Below, one piece after another: positions 13,201 through 26,452 of a DNA stretch of 64,000 nucleotides. The notes under the pieces were generated by a model. That model was not told where the DNA came from. It searched no databases and worked only from the letters and a program-made list of their open reading frames with translations. This DNA is from Lelliottia amnigena (lineage in GTDB: Bacteria > Pseudomonadota > Gammaproteobacteria > Enterobacterales > Enterobacteriaceae). The stretch covers positions 3,906,001-3,970,000 of the forward strand of contig LR134135.1 of NCBI GenBank assembly GCA_900635465.1. The letters are read 5' to 3'. The position numbers and the translations under genes were made by a program. Within the stretch, counting starts at the first letter, position 1. Every line of letters starts with the position of its first letter.

Positions 13201-14034
13201 CATATCATGGGACTGATTGTCACCTTTCCATGCCGCGCCACCCTGCTTGAGCCAGACATCGCCCGCCGCAATATCGCCATCCGTCAGGGTGAGCCAGCCT
13301 TCAAGGCTAAAACGCGCACGTTGCAGCGCAACGTTATCCTGCATCCATTTGCCCAACCACGGCTTGACGTCGACGTCATCCGCCTGCAGCCACACGCGGC
13401 CACTGTTCAGCAAACCATTATCATCACGCAGATCCATGCGCACCTGCATGATGCCGTGTTGCCCGGTCAGGCTGGAAAGATTGACCTGTCCTTCTGCGCG
13501 GTGGCGATCTTTACCGTTCAGCCAGGTGAGCTGCGGGATCGCCAGTTCTGCGCGTTGGCCAGAAAGCGTAATAAAGCTGATTTCACTGTCACGCAGATCG
13601 AAGTGATCGAACTGCCGCAGGAAAAGATCGCTGATACGGTTGGTTTCGATCCCTTTGCTGTCGCTGCTGCGCAGAGGCGTATTGGTCACAAACTGGAGTT
13701 GATAAAAGGTGAGATCGCGAAACTGCCAGCGCATATGCAGCAAACTTTGCCAGACATCCAGCGCCAGGGTAACACGTTTGATTTTAAGATAGCCGCCGTC
13801 TGGCAGCGCGGCGTTGATATCGCGCGCATCCAGCGTCGGGCCAAAATTTTGCCAGTTCGCGCTGAGCTGGCTGACATCCACCGGAACGCCGGTGGCACTT
13901 TCTATTTTTGCCAGCACCTGCGGGCGCCAGCTGTCCAGATGCGGCAGAACGAGGCGCAGCCCGCTCACGAGCAACGCCACAATGACGACAAGCGTTGCCC
14001 CTGTAAGCAGTAAAATTCCTGGCAATCGCCTCAC
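10237..14034 (-). CDS. yhdP: YhdP, large AsmA-like envelope protein
   Basis: 1265 residues (E. coli 1266), an intact frame over 3.8 kb. One N-terminal membrane anchor (about 7-27, ILLLTGATLVVIVALLVSG) is followed by a very long periplasmic beta-rich region of the DUF3971/AsmA-like type. A hydrophobic stretch near the C-terminus (ATVGVAAAFVVNPIVGAAVF) ends the AsmA-like domain. In E. coli YhdP, TamB and YdbH are redundant bridges that move phospholipids from inner to outer membrane; YhdP also affects outer-membrane permeability. It lies between rng and tldD as in E. coli. Confidence 0.97.
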   Translation of the reverse strand: MRRLPGILLLTGATLVVIVALLVSGLRLVLPHLDSWRPQVLAKIESATGVPVDVSQLSANWQNFGPTLDARDINAALPDGGYLKIKRVTLALDVWQSLLHMRWQFRDLTFYQLQFVTNTPLRSSDSKGIETNRISDLFLRQFDHFDLRDSEISFITLSGQRAELAIPQLTWLNGKDRHRAEGQVNLSSLTGQHGIMQVRMDLRDDNGLLNSGRVWLQADDVDVKPWLGKWMQDNVALQRARFSLEGWLTLTDGDIAAGDVWLKQGGAAWKGDNQSHDMSVDNLTAHVTRQGANWQFSIPDTRITMDGKAWPRGALTMAWIPEQEVGGADNKRSDELRIRASNLELADLEGLRPIANRISASLGDVWQATQPSGQIDKLALDIPLQATEKTRFQASWKNLSWKQWKLLPGAEHFSGTLEGGVENGRLTVQMNDAKMPYETVFRAPLEIEKGAATLNWLKNDKGFQLDGRDIDVKATGVRAAGNFRYLQPEGNEPWLGILAGISTDDGGQAWRYFPENLMGKALVDYLSGAIQGGQADNATLVYGGNPHLFPYKHNEGQFQILVPLRNATFAFQPDWPALKNLDIELNFLNDGLWMKTDSVALGGVTASNLTAVIPDYSKEKLLIDADINGPGKAVGPYFEDTPLDDSLAAALKELQIDGDVNARLHLDIPLDGEMTTAEGDVVLNNNSLFIKPLNSTLKNLSGKFSFVNGNLKSEPLKATWFNQPLNVDFSTTEGEKAYQVAVNMDANWQPSKMDVLPKPVAESIAGSVAWNGKVGIDLPYHSGARYKVDITGDLKNVSSHLPAPLDKRAGEALPMKINVDGDLNSFALNGNAGAKNHFNSRWLLSRKLKLDRAIWTTDSRTIPPLPEQSGVELNLPALDGAEWLAMFNRGVGQNVGDTAQFPQKVTVRTPALTLGGQQWNNLSIVSEPTANGSKVDAQGREINGTLTMRDNAPWQAAIRYLYYNPTTASPKGETSTPAPLAEVTKVDFSGWPDLQFRCAECWLMGQKYGRIDGDFAIAGNTLSLSGGLIDTGFGRLTADGQWVNAPGEQRTSLKGQIKGSKVDSAFDFFGVSTPVRGSSFDANYDLHWRAQPWKPDEASLNGILKVNLGKGEIADVSTGHAGQILRLLSFDALLRKLRFDFSDTFSEGFYYDSIRSTSWIKDGVLHTDDTLVDGLEADIAMKGSVDLVRRELNMEAVVAPEISATVGVAAAFVVNPIVGAAVFAASKVLGPLWSKVSILRYRITGPMDKPQINEVLRQPRKDAQQ

Positions 14035-14080
14035 GCATCTCTCCTTGTCAGCCGTTCTCTTGCAGCGTCGCTGCGTTGTT

Positions 14081-15550
14081 TTACATCATTACCACATCAA
14101 ACTGCTGCTGATTATAGAGCGGCTCAATTTGCACTTTTACCTGTTTGCCGACAAAGATTTCCACTTCCGCAAGCGCATGCGACTCTTCGCCTTTCAGTGC
14201 TTCTGCCACTGCTGGGGAAGCATAGACCAGAAAACGATCGGAGTCGTAGGCGTGATGAACGCGAACGATTTCACGCATGATTTCATAACAGACAGTTTCG
14301 ACGGATTTCACCGTGCCGCGCCCGTTACAGGACGGGCATACATTGCACAGCACATGCTCAACGCTTTCGCGCGTGCGTTTGCGGGTCATCTCCACCAGGC
14401 CAAGCTGCGAGAAACCATTAATACTGGTTTTCACACGATCTTTACTCAGCGCCTGCTCCAGAGAATGCAGGACGCGACGACGGTGATCTTCATTATTCAT
14501 ATCGATAAAGTCGATGATGATAATGCCGCCGAGATTGCGCAGACGCAGCTGGCGCGCAATCGCCTGGGTCGCTTCAATATTGGTGTTGAAAATAGTGTCG
14601 TCAAGATTGCGGTGACCAACAAACGCGCCGGTATTGATATCCACGGTGGTCATCGCTTCGGTCTGATCGATGATCAGATAGCCACCCGATTTCAGCTCGA
14701 CTTTGCGCTCCAGGGCGCGCTGGATTTCATTTTCGACATCAAAGAGATCGAAAATCGGCTGACGACCAGAATAGTGTTCCAGCAGACCCGGCATCTCAGG
14801 AATGTATTCCGCGGTAAATTCCAGCAATGCGTCGTACGTCAGACGAGAATCCACGCGAATTCTGTCGAGCTGTGCATCGGCAAAATCGCGTAACACGCGT
14901 TGGGCCAGCGCCAGCTCGCCATACAACTGATAACGGGTCTGGTTGCGCTTTTTACGTTCCATCACTTTGGTCCAGACGCGTTTCAGATAGGCTGCATCTG
15001 AGGCGAGATCCTCTTCGCTGATCCCCTCTGCCGCCGTACGAATAATGAAACCGCCCTGCTCATCACAATACGCACCGACCACCTTTTTCAGGCGCTCGCG
15101 CTCGTCCTCACTCTCAATACGCTGAGAGACGCCTACGTGCGATGCGCCCGGCATAAAGACCAGATAGCGAGAAGGTAAAGTGATGTCTGTCGTGAGGCGC
15201 GCGCCTTTGGTGCCGAGCGGGTCTTTCACCACTTGCACCATTAAATCCTGGCCCTGACGGACCAGTTCGGAGATGTCACGAACGGTAAACTGTTTTTGCT
15301 CTTCGCCCGCCACGCATTCGGTATGGGGCATGATGTCTGAGGCATGCAGAAACGCCGCTTTATCAAGACCAATATCTACAAATGCCGCCTGCATACCCGG
15401 TAGTACACGACTGACACGACCTTTGTAGATATTGCCTACTATTCCGCGTCGCGCTTCGCGCTCAATATGAATTTCCTGAAGAATGCCGCCATCTATATAA
15501 GCCACCCGAGTTTCCGATGGCGTTACGTTCACCAACAGTTCAGCCGTCAT
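14081..15550 (-). CDS. rng: Ribonuclease G
   Basis: 489 residues from the ATG at 15550 ([18 protein letters not shown]), the E. coli length; GGGA sits upstream. The N-terminal S1-like RNA-binding domain (about 35-125) is followed by the RNase E/G catalytic core. [16 protein letters not shown] and IIIIDFIDM carry the metal-binding aspartates, and CNVCPSC has the zinc-link cysteines used for dimerisation. RNase G matures the 16S rRNA 5' end and degrades some mRNAs such as adhE. Its start overlaps the end of yhdE by 11 bases, so translation is probably coupled. Confidence 0.97.
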   Translation of the reverse strand: MTAELLVNVTPSETRVAYIDGGILQEIHIEREARRGIVGNIYKGRVSRVLPGMQAAFVDIGLDKAAFLHASDIMPHTECVAGEEQKQFTVRDISELVRQGQDLMVQVVKDPLGTKGARLTTDITLPSRYLVFMPGASHVGVSQRIESEDERERLKKVVGAYCDEQGGFIIRTAAEGISEEDLASDAAYLKRVWTKVMERKKRNQTRYQLYGELALAQRVLRDFADAQLDRIRVDSRLTYDALLEFTAEYIPEMPGLLEHYSGRQPIFDLFDVENEIQRALERKVELKSGGYLIIDQTEAMTTVDINTGAFVGHRNLDDTIFNTNIEATQAIARQLRLRNLGGIIIIDFIDMNNEDHRRRVLHSLEQALSKDRVKTSINGFSQLGLVEMTRKRTRESVEHVLCNVCPSCNGRGTVKSVETVCYEIMREIVRVHHAYDSDRFLVYASPAVAEALKGEESHALAEVEIFVGKQVKVQIEPLYNQQQFDVVMM

Positions 15551-16133
15551 AATTATCCCTTCCCTCACGCAGTGAGTTAAAATTGCTTAGCAACTCATAC
15601 GTTTCCACCAGCGGTAAGCCGACTACGGCGTGATAGCTGCCATTGATCTTCCTGACAAAACAGCCACCCAGCCCTTGAATACCGTATGCACCTGCTTTAT
15701 CCATAGGTTCACCGCTGGCGATATAACCGGCGATTTCCTCATCGGTAAGCACTCTGAATGTGACGTCCGTAACCACCAGACAATCGAGCACGTTTTGGCT
15801 GTCTGCCAGCGCAACGGCTGTCATCACCTGATGTGTTTGCCCGGATAGTTTACGCAGCATATGTGCCGCATGTTCTGCGTCACGCGGTTTCTCGAGAACT
15901 TCACCGTTGAAAATCACGATGGTATCCGCCCCCAGCACCGGTAAGTCTCGCGGCGTTTGTGCCACGCCAGCCTGTGCTTTTTCTCGCGCTAGACGGGACA
16001 CATACTGCTGCGCGCTTTCGCCTTCGGCCCGTTTTTCTTCAATACCGGTGACGATACGTTCAAAAGAGACACCTAACTGCGTGAGGAGCTCCTGACGGCG
16101 CGGGGAACCAGAGGCAAGATATAAAGACGTCAT
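15540..16133 (-). CDS. yhdE: Maf-family dTTP/UTP pyrophosphatase YhdE
   Basis: 197 residues. It opens [17 protein letters not shown], the Maf signature with the SPRR phosphate-binding loop, followed by GADTIVIF and [10 protein letters not shown]. It hydrolyses dTTP and UTP (and modified pyrimidine nucleotides) to the monophosphate, a nucleotide-pool cleaning role. It lies in the mre-yhdE-rng cluster, nine bases after mreD, and overlaps rng. Confidence 0.96.
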   Translation of the reverse strand: MTSLYLASGSPRRQELLTQLGVSFERIVTGIEEKRAEGESAQQYVSRLAREKAQAGVAQTPRDLPVLGADTIVIFNGEVLEKPRDAEHAAHMLRKLSGQTHQVMTAVALADSQNVLDCLVVTDVTFRVLTDEEIAGYIASGEPMDKAGAYGIQGLGGCFVRKINGSYHAVVGLPLVETYELLSNFNSLREGRDNYDG

Positions 16134-16142
16134 AGAAACCTT

Positions 16143-17647
<1,505 letters not shown>

Positions 17648-17674
17648 AGGCTATGCGTATTCTCGCGTCAGAGA

Positions 17675-17700
17675 GAAAGGGTAGCGATCGCTACCCTTTC
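17675..17700 (-). terminator. Perfect palindrome between mreB and mreC (possible attenuating hairpin)
   Basis: A 26-bp perfect inverted repeat with 13-base arms (GAAAGGGTAGCGA and its complement) lies 8 bases past the mreB stop, just before mreC. On the minus strand it forms a strong hairpin ending in a short CTTTC tail, without a long U-tract. It may act as a partial terminator or an mRNA-stabilising stem giving more MreB than MreC. The role is inferred. Confidence 0.55.
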
Positions 17701-17708
17701 ACACCCGA

Positions 17709-18797
<1,089 letters not shown>

Positions 18798-19033
18798 TTA
18801 CTTTACCAACCACACGCAGCAGCGACAAGGCGCAAAAATCATCTGCTACGGTGAAAATTAGTGCAGCACGTTTCCTAATGTTACAAATGTATTACCTGAT
18901 TCCATCAGGGCTGAGTCAACAGCTGCGTCCCTCACGTCTATTTGCAACATTCAAGGTCGTTCACTGGCGTTTTGCTCGTCATACTCAAAGCTACAGGCGC
19001 GATATTCTACGTGAAAACAAATTAAACGGCAGG

Positions 19034-20974
19034 TCAAACAGAGTATCTTTGCAAATATTTTTTCACATTGCTGTCAAGCGGCTGAGAGGACGCAATAAAA
19101 TCCCCTTGACCACCCGCCACACCGCGCTCCGTCAACATCTGCCATTCACTCCGTGAACGTATGCCCGTGGCGAAGACTTGCGTCTGCGTACCCTTGCAGG
19201 CTTCGACCAGACTCTGAACCAAAAGTTGGTTTTCTGCGCGCTTTTCAATATTCCTGACCAGCCCCGGATGCAGCTTCAAAAGTTCGACATCCAGTTCTTT
19301 GATCCAGCTGGTACTGACCAGGGTTAAACCTGCCTGGGTCACCGCGATGCGTACGCCAAGCGCATTCAACAAACGGACCACAGGCTGTAAGCGGCTGATA
19401 TGTTGACAGACATCTGCCTCTGCAAGTTCAAAAATAATGCGTTTACGTTGCGATTTTTCGCATTGCATTAAGACATCACGCAACCAGCGTTGAAAACGCG
19501 GGCGAATCAGCGACTCTACCGTAACCTGTAATGCCAGATTTTCTTCAGGCCAGAAAGATAAAAATGGGATAAGGCGCGAGATTTGTTGACGGTCGTATTC
19601 TTCAGAGAGACCAAACTGTAGCACCATCGGCAGATATTCGGCGGAAATGACCTCTTCGGTTCCGTCAAAGAGGCGACACATTAATTCACGATGATGAACC
19701 TGGCCGTTACGCAGGACCGCTGGCTTCTGATAAATCCGGGGTCCGCCTCGGCTCAGCATTTGCTCAATAAGCGTACGCCAACGTACGTTTCCGCGCCCCT
19801 TTTCTGGCAAAGAATCGTCATAAATCGCCCAGCTATTTGCGCCCTGCAACACAGCGTTGCGCGTTGCCGCTTCGGCATGCTCCATGACCTGTTGCGTCTG
19901 CTGCCCGCCACGCCAGGCGCAAATCCCGATATGGACCATGTCATCGCGATCGAGCATTTTGGTTTGCGGGAGTGCATCAACCGCTTTCAGTAACTGGCTG
20001 GCGATACTTTCTGACTCTTTCAGCGTGCGGTGCGGTAACAGTACGGCGAAATCACTGCGGTGATAGCGGGCCAGTAGCGCGCCGGGATAGCGCATAATAA
20101 ATGTCGATAACAGATTAATCAGCGTGAAGAGGTGATCTTCTGCCACTGACCGACCCCAGGTATCGCGCAGCAAATCGAAATCGGGCAGGCGGATGATCAT
20201 CACCACCCCGTGCGTCCCAACCTTTTCAGGATCTTCCAGCAGCGTTCCCAGTTGATTATCAAAGAAAAGGCGGTTGTTTAGACCGGTTTTATTATCCTGC
20301 GCGGCATACGATCGAATCAGCGTATCCATCCGGCTGCGCTGCTCGCTGGCAAACTGAATTTCAGAGAGTAAAACATCGAGCGCACTGCTGGTACGCGACG
20401 GCCACTCATAGACCGAGCCGCGCACTTTCGCGCCTCGCTCTCCGTTTAAAATGCGCAGGGAGCGTGATTCCAGCAGCTCCTGCCCGGAAAGCTGACGTCG
20501 CAGCCAGCGCACAGCCAGAAAAATCAGTATCACCATAAAGCCCACCGCGAAAGTCAGCGGCGCGGTAGTCATCAACGAACGGAAATAATTTGCCATCGGG
20601 TCCTGATAGACCAACCGGATAGACATGCCTGGGCTTTTTAATGATTGCACCGTGAGCTCGCGGTACTGAGGGAGCGTGCCCACCGGACGATAGCTGCTTT
20701 GCCGAGCATGGCTGAGGACGACGTTACTTCCCTGTAGGATGTCGATATGGACGATATCTACCGGCACCATGATTTCATCAAGCTGCTGCGAAAGCGCGGG
20801 AAGGGTTGATGTTACGAGTCGCGTGTCGATGACGGACGCGACAGACTGCACTCGATTCGTTAACTTGTCCTGAATGGCGTTATAAAAGCTGAGCGAACAG
20901 CCTATCAGGGTGACAAAGATGGTTAACCCCGTCAGCAACGTAATAAAAGCCGAAAATTTCGTCGATAATCGCAT
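19034..20974 (-). CDS. csrD: CsrD, degenerate GGDEF/EAL RNase E specificity factor for CsrB/CsrC
   Basis: 646 residues, the E. coli length. Two membrane segments (about 9-31 and 139-158) flank a periplasmic loop, followed by a HAMP-like linker, then GGDEF and EAL domains. Both active sites are degenerate: HRSDF at about 305-309 replaces GGDEF, and ELM at about 430-432 replaces EAL. This matches E. coli CsrD, which neither makes nor cleaves cyclic-di-GMP. CsrD targets the small RNAs CsrB and CsrC for RNase E decay and so raises CsrA activity. It is separated from mreB by a noncoding gap. Confidence 0.97.
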   Translation of the reverse strand: MRLSTKFSAFITLLTGLTIFVTLIGCSLSFYNAIQDKLTNRVQSVASVIDTRLVTSTLPALSQQLDEIMVPVDIVHIDILQGSNVVLSHARQSSYRPVGTLPQYRELTVQSLKSPGMSIRLVYQDPMANYFRSLMTTAPLTFAVGFMVILIFLAVRWLRRQLSGQELLESRSLRILNGERGAKVRGSVYEWPSRTSSALDVLLSEIQFASEQRSRMDTLIRSYAAQDNKTGLNNRLFFDNQLGTLLEDPEKVGTHGVVMIIRLPDFDLLRDTWGRSVAEDHLFTLINLLSTFIMRYPGALLARYHRSDFAVLLPHRTLKESESIASQLLKAVDALPQTKMLDRDDMVHIGICAWRGGQQTQQVMEHAEAATRNAVLQGANSWAIYDDSLPEKGRGNVRWRTLIEQMLSRGGPRIYQKPAVLRNGQVHHRELMCRLFDGTEEVISAEYLPMVLQFGLSEEYDRQQISRLIPFLSFWPEENLALQVTVESLIRPRFQRWLRDVLMQCEKSQRKRIIFELAEADVCQHISRLQPVVRLLNALGVRIAVTQAGLTLVSTSWIKELDVELLKLHPGLVRNIEKRAENQLLVQSLVEACKGTQTQVFATGIRSRSEWQMLTERGVAGGQGDFIASSQPLDSNVKKYLQRYSV

Positions 20975-21155
20975 CCTTGAGATTACTCCGCTGGTTGATG
21001 GGGTGAGTGAGCGCTAACTTTCATGTTTCGTGGCGCATACTAGCAAACCTGATATATCTGGCAATTTATTGCGTTAAATCGGCATAGCGTTTCAATGAGC
21101 GAGTATAGTCTCCAGAAATTATTTTCCAATCACCATGCTTAGTGAGGACATCTGT

Positions 21156-22130
21156 ATGCAGGCATTGATCTTAGAACAACAAGACGGCAAAACCCTGGCG
21201 TCGGTTCAATCCATCGAGGCGACCCGCTTGCCTGAAGGCGACGTCACCGTTGACATTGACTGGTCCAGCCTGAACTACAAGGACGCACTCGCCATTACCG
21301 GCAAAGGTAAAATCATCCGAAACTTTCCGATGGTGCCTGGAATCGACTTCTCGGGTCATGTTCACGCGAGTGAAGATCCGCGTTTCCACGTTGGACAGCA
21401 GGTGCTGTTAACGGGCTGGGGCGTGGGTGAAAACCATTGGGGCGGACTGGCCGCGCAAGCCCGCGTTAAAGGCGACTGGCTTGTGCCAATGCCAAAAGGC
21501 ATGGACGGTCGCAAAGCGATGATCATCGGTACGGCTGGCTTTACGGCGATGCTGTGCGTAATGGCGCTGGAAGACGCGGGAATTCGTCCCGAATCAGGTG
21601 AAATCGTGGTAACCGGTGCAAGTGGCGGTGTAGGCAGTACCGCCATCACCCTGCTGCACAAATTAGGCTATCAGGTTGCCGCCGTTTCTGGTCGTGAAAG
21701 CACGCATGATTACCTGCGTTCACTGGGTGCAAACCGCATTCTGGGTCGTGAAGAGTTTGCTGAAACCCGTCCGCTGGAAAAACAAATCTGGGCAGGTGCG
21801 GTGGATACCGTGGGCGACAAAGTGCTGGCAAAATTACTGGCGCAGATGAATTACGGTGGATGCGTTGCCGCTTGCGGTCTGGCGGGGGGTTTTGCCCTAC
21901 CAACCACCGTGATGCCGTTTATTCTGCGTAATGTGCGTCTGCAAGGTGTGGATTCCGTGATGACGCCTGCCGCACGCCGTACGCAGGCCTGGGAGCGACT
22001 GGTACGTGATTTACCGGAATCGTTCTATACCCAGAGCGCAACTGAAATCAGTCTTGGACAGGCACCTGAATTTGCTGAAAAAATCATGGACAACCAGTTC
22101 CATGGCCGCGCGCTGGTGAAGATTGCCTAA
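21156..22130 (+). CDS. acuI: Acrylyl-CoA reductase (NADPH) AcuI/YhdH
   Basis: 324 residues from the ATG at 21156 (MQALILEQQDGKTLASV), the E. coli length; GAGGA lies upstream. An earlier ATG at 21135 would add seven residues without support. It belongs to the zinc-free MDR (medium-chain dehydrogenase) superfamily: GroES-like N-terminal half, then a Rossmann domain with VVTGASGGVGSTA. It reduces toxic acryloyl-CoA to propionyl-CoA with NADPH. It is a single gene, divergent from csrD. Confidence 0.95.
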   Translation: MQALILEQQDGKTLASVQSIEATRLPEGDVTVDIDWSSLNYKDALAITGKGKIIRNFPMVPGIDFSGHVHASEDPRFHVGQQVLLTGWGVGENHWGGLAAQARVKGDWLVPMPKGMDGRKAMIIGTAGFTAMLCVMALEDAGIRPESGEIVVTGASGGVGSTAITLLHKLGYQVAAVSGRESTHDYLRSLGANRILGREEFAETRPLEKQIWAGAVDTVGDKVLAKLLAQMNYGGCVAACGLAGGFALPTTVMPFILRNVRLQGVDSVMTPAARRTQAWERLVRDLPESFYTQSATEISLGQAPEFAEKIMDNQFHGRALVKIA

Positions 22131-22169
22131 TCTTCAAATTTTCGTGACATATTCGCGATAACTACACTC

Positions 22170-22202
22170 CTCCGTCATGCTTATAAAAAATGCATGACGG
22201 AG
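22170..22202 (+). promoter_or_regulatory. Inverted repeat covering the msrP Shine-Dalgarno
   Basis: Perfect 11-bp arms (CTCCGTCATGC / GCATGACGGAG) surround an 11-base A/T loop containing TTATAAAA. The 3' arm ends in the GGAG that serves the msrP start at 22209. In RNA the hairpin would hide the ribosome-binding site; in DNA it could be a dimer operator over a -10-like TATAAA. Which of the two applies cannot be decided from sequence. Confidence 0.55.
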
Positions 22203-22208
22203 AGTGCC

Positions 22209-23210
<1,002 letters not shown>

Positions 23211-23810
23211 GTGCGTTTAACCGCAAAGCAGATTACCGGGTTAAAGGTGATTTTACACCTTGCCGGTTTGCTTCCTTTTATATGGTTATTCTGGGCGGCC
23301 AGTCAGGGCTATTTCAGCGCCGATCCGGCCAAAGATATCCAACATTTTACCGGTAGGATGGCTCTGAAATTTTTGTTAGCCAGCTTGCTGATTTCACCCC
23401 TGGCACGCTACGCTAAACAGCCATTATTGATCCGCACTCGCCGCCTTTTAGGCTTGTGGTGTTTTGCCTGGGCAACGCTCCATTTGACCAGTTACGCGTT
23501 GCTGGAACTGGGGATTAACAATCTGGCATTGCTCGGAAGCGAGCTAATATCGCGCCCGTATTTAACGCTAGGTATTGTAAGCTGGGTAATACTGCTTGCG
23601 CTGACGTTAACCTCAACACAGTATGCGCAGCGAAAATTGGGCAGACGCTGGCAATTGCTGCATAACTTCGTTTATCTCGTTGCGATCCTGGCGCCGATAC
23701 ATTACCTGTGGTCGGTAAAGATTTTATCGCCGCAACCTGTCATCTATGCGTTGCTCGCACTCGGGCTTCTGGCATGGCGTTACAAGAAGTTCCGCCAGTG
23801 GTGGCGATAA
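23211..23810 (+). CDS. msrQ: MsrQ, haem-binding membrane subunit of the MsrPQ system
   Basis: 199 residues, starting at a GTG that follows the msrP TAA with no gap, so it is translationally coupled. About six membrane helices of the ferric-reductase-like transmembrane type. Histidines in [19 protein letters not shown] text (QHFTG), [15 protein letters not shown] and IHYLWS are candidates for haem b ligands. It passes electrons from the quinone pool to MsrP. It is the last gene of the two-gene operon. Confidence 0.93.
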   Translation: MRLTAKQITGLKVILHLAGLLPFIWLFWAASQGYFSADPAKDIQHFTGRMALKFLLASLLISPLARYAKQPLLIRTRRLLGLWCFAWATLHLTSYALLELGINNLALLGSELISRPYLTLGIVSWVILLALTLTSTQYAQRKLGRRWQLLHNFVYLVAILAPIHYLWSVKILSPQPVIYALLALGLLAWRYKKFRQWWR

Positions 23811-24045
23811 TCCGCTAAACTGTGCGTTTTCCCGCAGAATACCCATCAACCGCGAATCTTTTTGGCTTTGCGGTTGATAATCTTCCCTGATAAGACCAGT
23901 ATTTAGCTGCCAAATGCTACGAAATCGTTATAATGTGCGACTTTGGTTTTCCTGACAGGGGTTTTGAGCCTCTGAAAAGGTGACAATTGCGCGTTGAAGG
24001 TATATTTTGTTTTTTTACCCGAGATTCGCAGGAGATAGCGGCACA

Positions 24046-24498
24046 ATGGCTGATAAATTCCACATCTTAGTTCTGAACGGACCGAACCTTAACATGCTCG
24101 GAACCCGTGAGCCGGAGAAGTATGGCTCTCTGACATTAAGCGAAATTGTTAACCGTCTGAGTACGGAAGCAGCGTCACTCAATGTGGAACTGGATCATTT
24201 TCAGTCAAATGCGGAGTACGCAATCATCGACCGAATTCATCAGGCTAAAGACACTGTGGACTATATCCTGATTAATCCGGCCGCGTTTACGCACACCAGT
24301 GTAGCTATCCGCGACGCACTGCTTGCCGTGAGCATCCCGTTTATCGAGATCCACCTGAGCAATGTGCATGCCCGTGAACCGTTCCGCCACCATTCATATC
24401 TGTCTGATATCGCCACGGGCGTTATCTGCGGACTTGGTGCTGACGGTTATTCATACGCTTTACAGACAGCGGTAAAACGCTTGTCACAATCACACTAA
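24046..24498 (+). CDS. aroQ: Type II 3-dehydroquinate dehydratase
   Basis: 150 residues from the ATG at 24046, preceded by AGGAGA. Signature motifs: [18 protein letters not shown] with the active-site tyrosine, [17 protein letters not shown], and [16 protein letters not shown]. It dehydrates 3-dehydroquinate to 3-dehydroshikimate in the shikimate pathway by the type II (trans) route. E. coli K-12 uses the unrelated type I AroD and lacks this gene here. It sits 21 bases before accB and is likely co-transcribed. The shikimate enzyme aroE is also in this window, far downstream. Confidence 0.96.
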   Translation: MADKFHILVLNGPNLNMLGTREPEKYGSLTLSEIVNRLSTEAASLNVELDHFQSNAEYAIIDRIHQAKDTVDYILINPAAFTHTSVAIRDALLAVSIPFIEIHLSNVHAREPFRHHSYLSDIATGVICGLGADGYSYALQTAVKRLSQSH

Positions 24499-24519
24499 AC
24501 AAGAGTACGGAACCCACTC

Positions 24520-24984
24520 ATGGATATTCGTAAGATTAAAAAGCTGATCGAGCTGGTTGAAGAATCAGGCATCTCCGAACTGGAAATTTCTGAAGGCGAA
24601 GAGTCTGTACGCATCAGTCGTGCCGCGCCAAATGTTGGCTACCCAGTCATGCAGCAAGCTTATGCTGCACCTGTGATGCAACAGCCTGCTCTGTCTAACG
24701 CAGTCGCTCCGGCAGCAGAAGCGCCGGTTGCTGCAGCAGCAGAAATCAGTGGTCACATCGTACGTTCCCCAATGGTTGGTACTTTCTACCGCACCCCGAG
24801 CCCGGACGCGAAGGCGTTCATCGAAGTGGGTCAGAAAGTCAATGTAGGCGATACCCTGTGCATCGTTGAAGCCATGAAAATGATGAACCAAATCGAAGCA
24901 GACAAGTCTGGTACTGTGAAAGCGATTCTGGTCGAAAGTGGTCAGCCGGTAGAATTTGACGAGCCGCTGGTCGTCATCGAGTAA
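24520..24984 (+). CDS. accB: AccB, biotin carboxyl carrier protein of acetyl-CoA carboxylase
   Basis: 154 residues (E. coli 156). An N-terminal segment [17 protein letters not shown] is followed by an Ala/Pro-rich linker (about 40-75) and a C-terminal biotinyl domain with EAMKMMNQ, whose lysine (about K120) is biotinylated by BirA. It carries CO2 from the AccC reaction to AccAD in the first step of fatty-acid synthesis. It overlaps no neighbour and is 10 bases before accC. In E. coli AccB represses its own operon through its N-terminus. Confidence 0.98.
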
Positions 24985-24994
24985 CGAGGCGAAC

Positions 24995-26344
24995 ATGCTG
25001 GATAAAATTGTTATCGCCAACCGTGGCGAGATCGCATTGCGAATCCTTCGTGCCTGTAAAGAATTGGGCATTAAGACTGTTGCTGTGCATTCAAGCGCGG
25101 ACCGCGATTTAAAACACGTATTACTGGCGGATGAGACGGTCTGTATCGGTCCGGCTCCGTCCGTAAAAAGTTATCTGAATATCCCGGCAATCATCAGCGC
25201 CGCTGAAATCACCGGCGCGGTGGCAATCCATCCGGGTTATGGCTTCCTCTCTGAGAATGCCAACTTTGCCGAGCAGGTTGAACGTTCTGGCTTTATCTTT
25301 ATCGGCCCGAAAGCAGACACGATTCGCCTGATGGGTGACAAAGTCTCTGCAATCACCGCAATGAAGAAAGCTGGCGTACCAACTGTTCCTGGTTCCGACG
25401 GCCCTCTGACCGACGATATGGATGCTAACCGTGCCCATGCTAAACGCATTGGCTATCCGGTTATCATCAAAGCGTCCGGCGGCGGCGGCGGTCGTGGTAT
25501 GCGCGTTGTACGTAGCGATACCGACCTGGCTCAGTCCATTGCCATGACCAAAGCTGAAGCGAAAGCGGCTTTCAGCAATGACATGGTTTACATGGAAAAA
25601 TACCTGGAAAACCCACGTCACATCGAAATTCAGGTGTTGGCTGACGGTCAGGGTAACGCTATCTATCTGGCTGAGCGCGACTGCTCCATGCAGCGCCGTC
25701 ACCAGAAAGTCGTTGAAGAAGCACCAGCGCCAGGCATCACGCCGGAACTGCGTCGCTACATCGGCGAGCGTTGCTCTAAAGCGTGCGTGGATATCGGTTA
25801 TCGCGGTGCAGGTACGTTCGAGTTCCTGTTCGAAAACGGCGAGTTCTATTTCATCGAGATGAACACCCGTATTCAGGTTGAACACCCTGTCACCGAAATG
25901 ATTACCGGTGTTGACCTGATTAAAGAACAGCTGCGTATCGCTGCGGGTCAGCCACTGTCCATCAAGCAGGAAGAAGTGATCGTCAAAGGTCATGCGGTAG
26001 AGTGTCGTATCAACGCCGAAGACCCGAACACCTTCCTGCCAAGCCCGGGTAAAATCACGCGTTTCCACGCGCCGGGCGGTTTTGGCGTGCGTTGGGAATC
26101 TCATATCTACGCTGGCTATACTGTGCCACCGTACTATGACTCAATGATTGGCAAGCTTATCTGCTATGGCGAAAATCGTGATGTGGCAATTGCCCGCATG
26201 AAGAACGCCTTGCAGGAACTGATCATCGACGGTATCAAAACCAACATTGATCTGCAGGTTCGTATCATGAACGACGAGCATTTCCAGAACGGTGGAACGA
26301 ACATCCACTATCTGGAGAAAAAACTCGGTCTTCACGAAAAATAA
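24995..26344 (+). CDS. accC: AccC, biotin carboxylase subunit of acetyl-CoA carboxylase
   Basis: 449 residues, the E. coli length, from the ATG at 24995. N-terminal biotin-carboxylase domain ([17 protein letters not shown]), ATP-grasp domain with the glycine-rich [12 protein letters not shown] loop, and catalytic text [16 protein letters not shown]. It carboxylates the biotin on AccB using ATP and bicarbonate. It forms the accBC operon and is followed by a clear terminator. Confidence 0.98.
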   Translation: MLDKIVIANRGEIALRILRACKELGIKTVAVHSSADRDLKHVLLADETVCIGPAPSVKSYLNIPAIISAAEITGAVAIHPGYGFLSENANFAEQVERSGFIFIGPKADTIRLMGDKVSAITAMKKAGVPTVPGSDGPLTDDMDANRAHAKRIGYPVIIKASGGGGGRGMRVVRSDTDLAQSIAMTKAEAKAAFSNDMVYMEKYLENPRHIEIQVLADGQGNAIYLAERDCSMQRRHQKVVEEAPAPGITPELRRYIGERCSKACVDIGYRGAGTFEFLFENGEFYFIEMNTRIQVEHPVTEMITGVDLIKEQLRIAAGQPLSIKQEEVIVKGHAVECRINAEDPNTFLPSPGKITRFHAPGGFGVRWESHIYAGYTVPPYYDSMIGKLICYGENRDVAIARMKNALQELIIDGIKTNIDLQVRIMNDEHFQNGGTNIHYLEKKLGLHEK

Positions 26345-26359
26345 GACTGCATTCTCATT

Positions 26360-26386
26360 AAAAGGCCGGAGATTCCGGCCTTTTTT
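26360..26386 (+). terminator. Terminator of accBC
   Basis: The stem AAAAGGCCGGA / TCCGGCCTTTT with a GAT loop is followed by a T-tract, 16 bases after the accC stop. Confidence 0.93.
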
Positions 26387-26452
26387 ATTTGTGGGGATCG
26401 CTAAGACCCATCATGTACAATCCCCGCTTTCTTCATCCACAAGGGATATAAA

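Noticed and set aside
13150..14013. A 287-codon plus-strand open frame opposite yhdP
   Set aside because: It is antisense to a conserved, intact gene and has no recognisable domain or good ribosome-binding site; long antisense frames are common in GC-balanced coding DNA.
13814..14893. A 359-codon plus-strand frame opposite the yhdP start and rng
   Set aside because: It spans two genes on the other strand and has no domain signature.
25121..26104. A 327-codon minus-strand open frame opposite accC
   Set aside because: It is a shadow of accC; composition reflects reversed accC codons and no family is recognisable.
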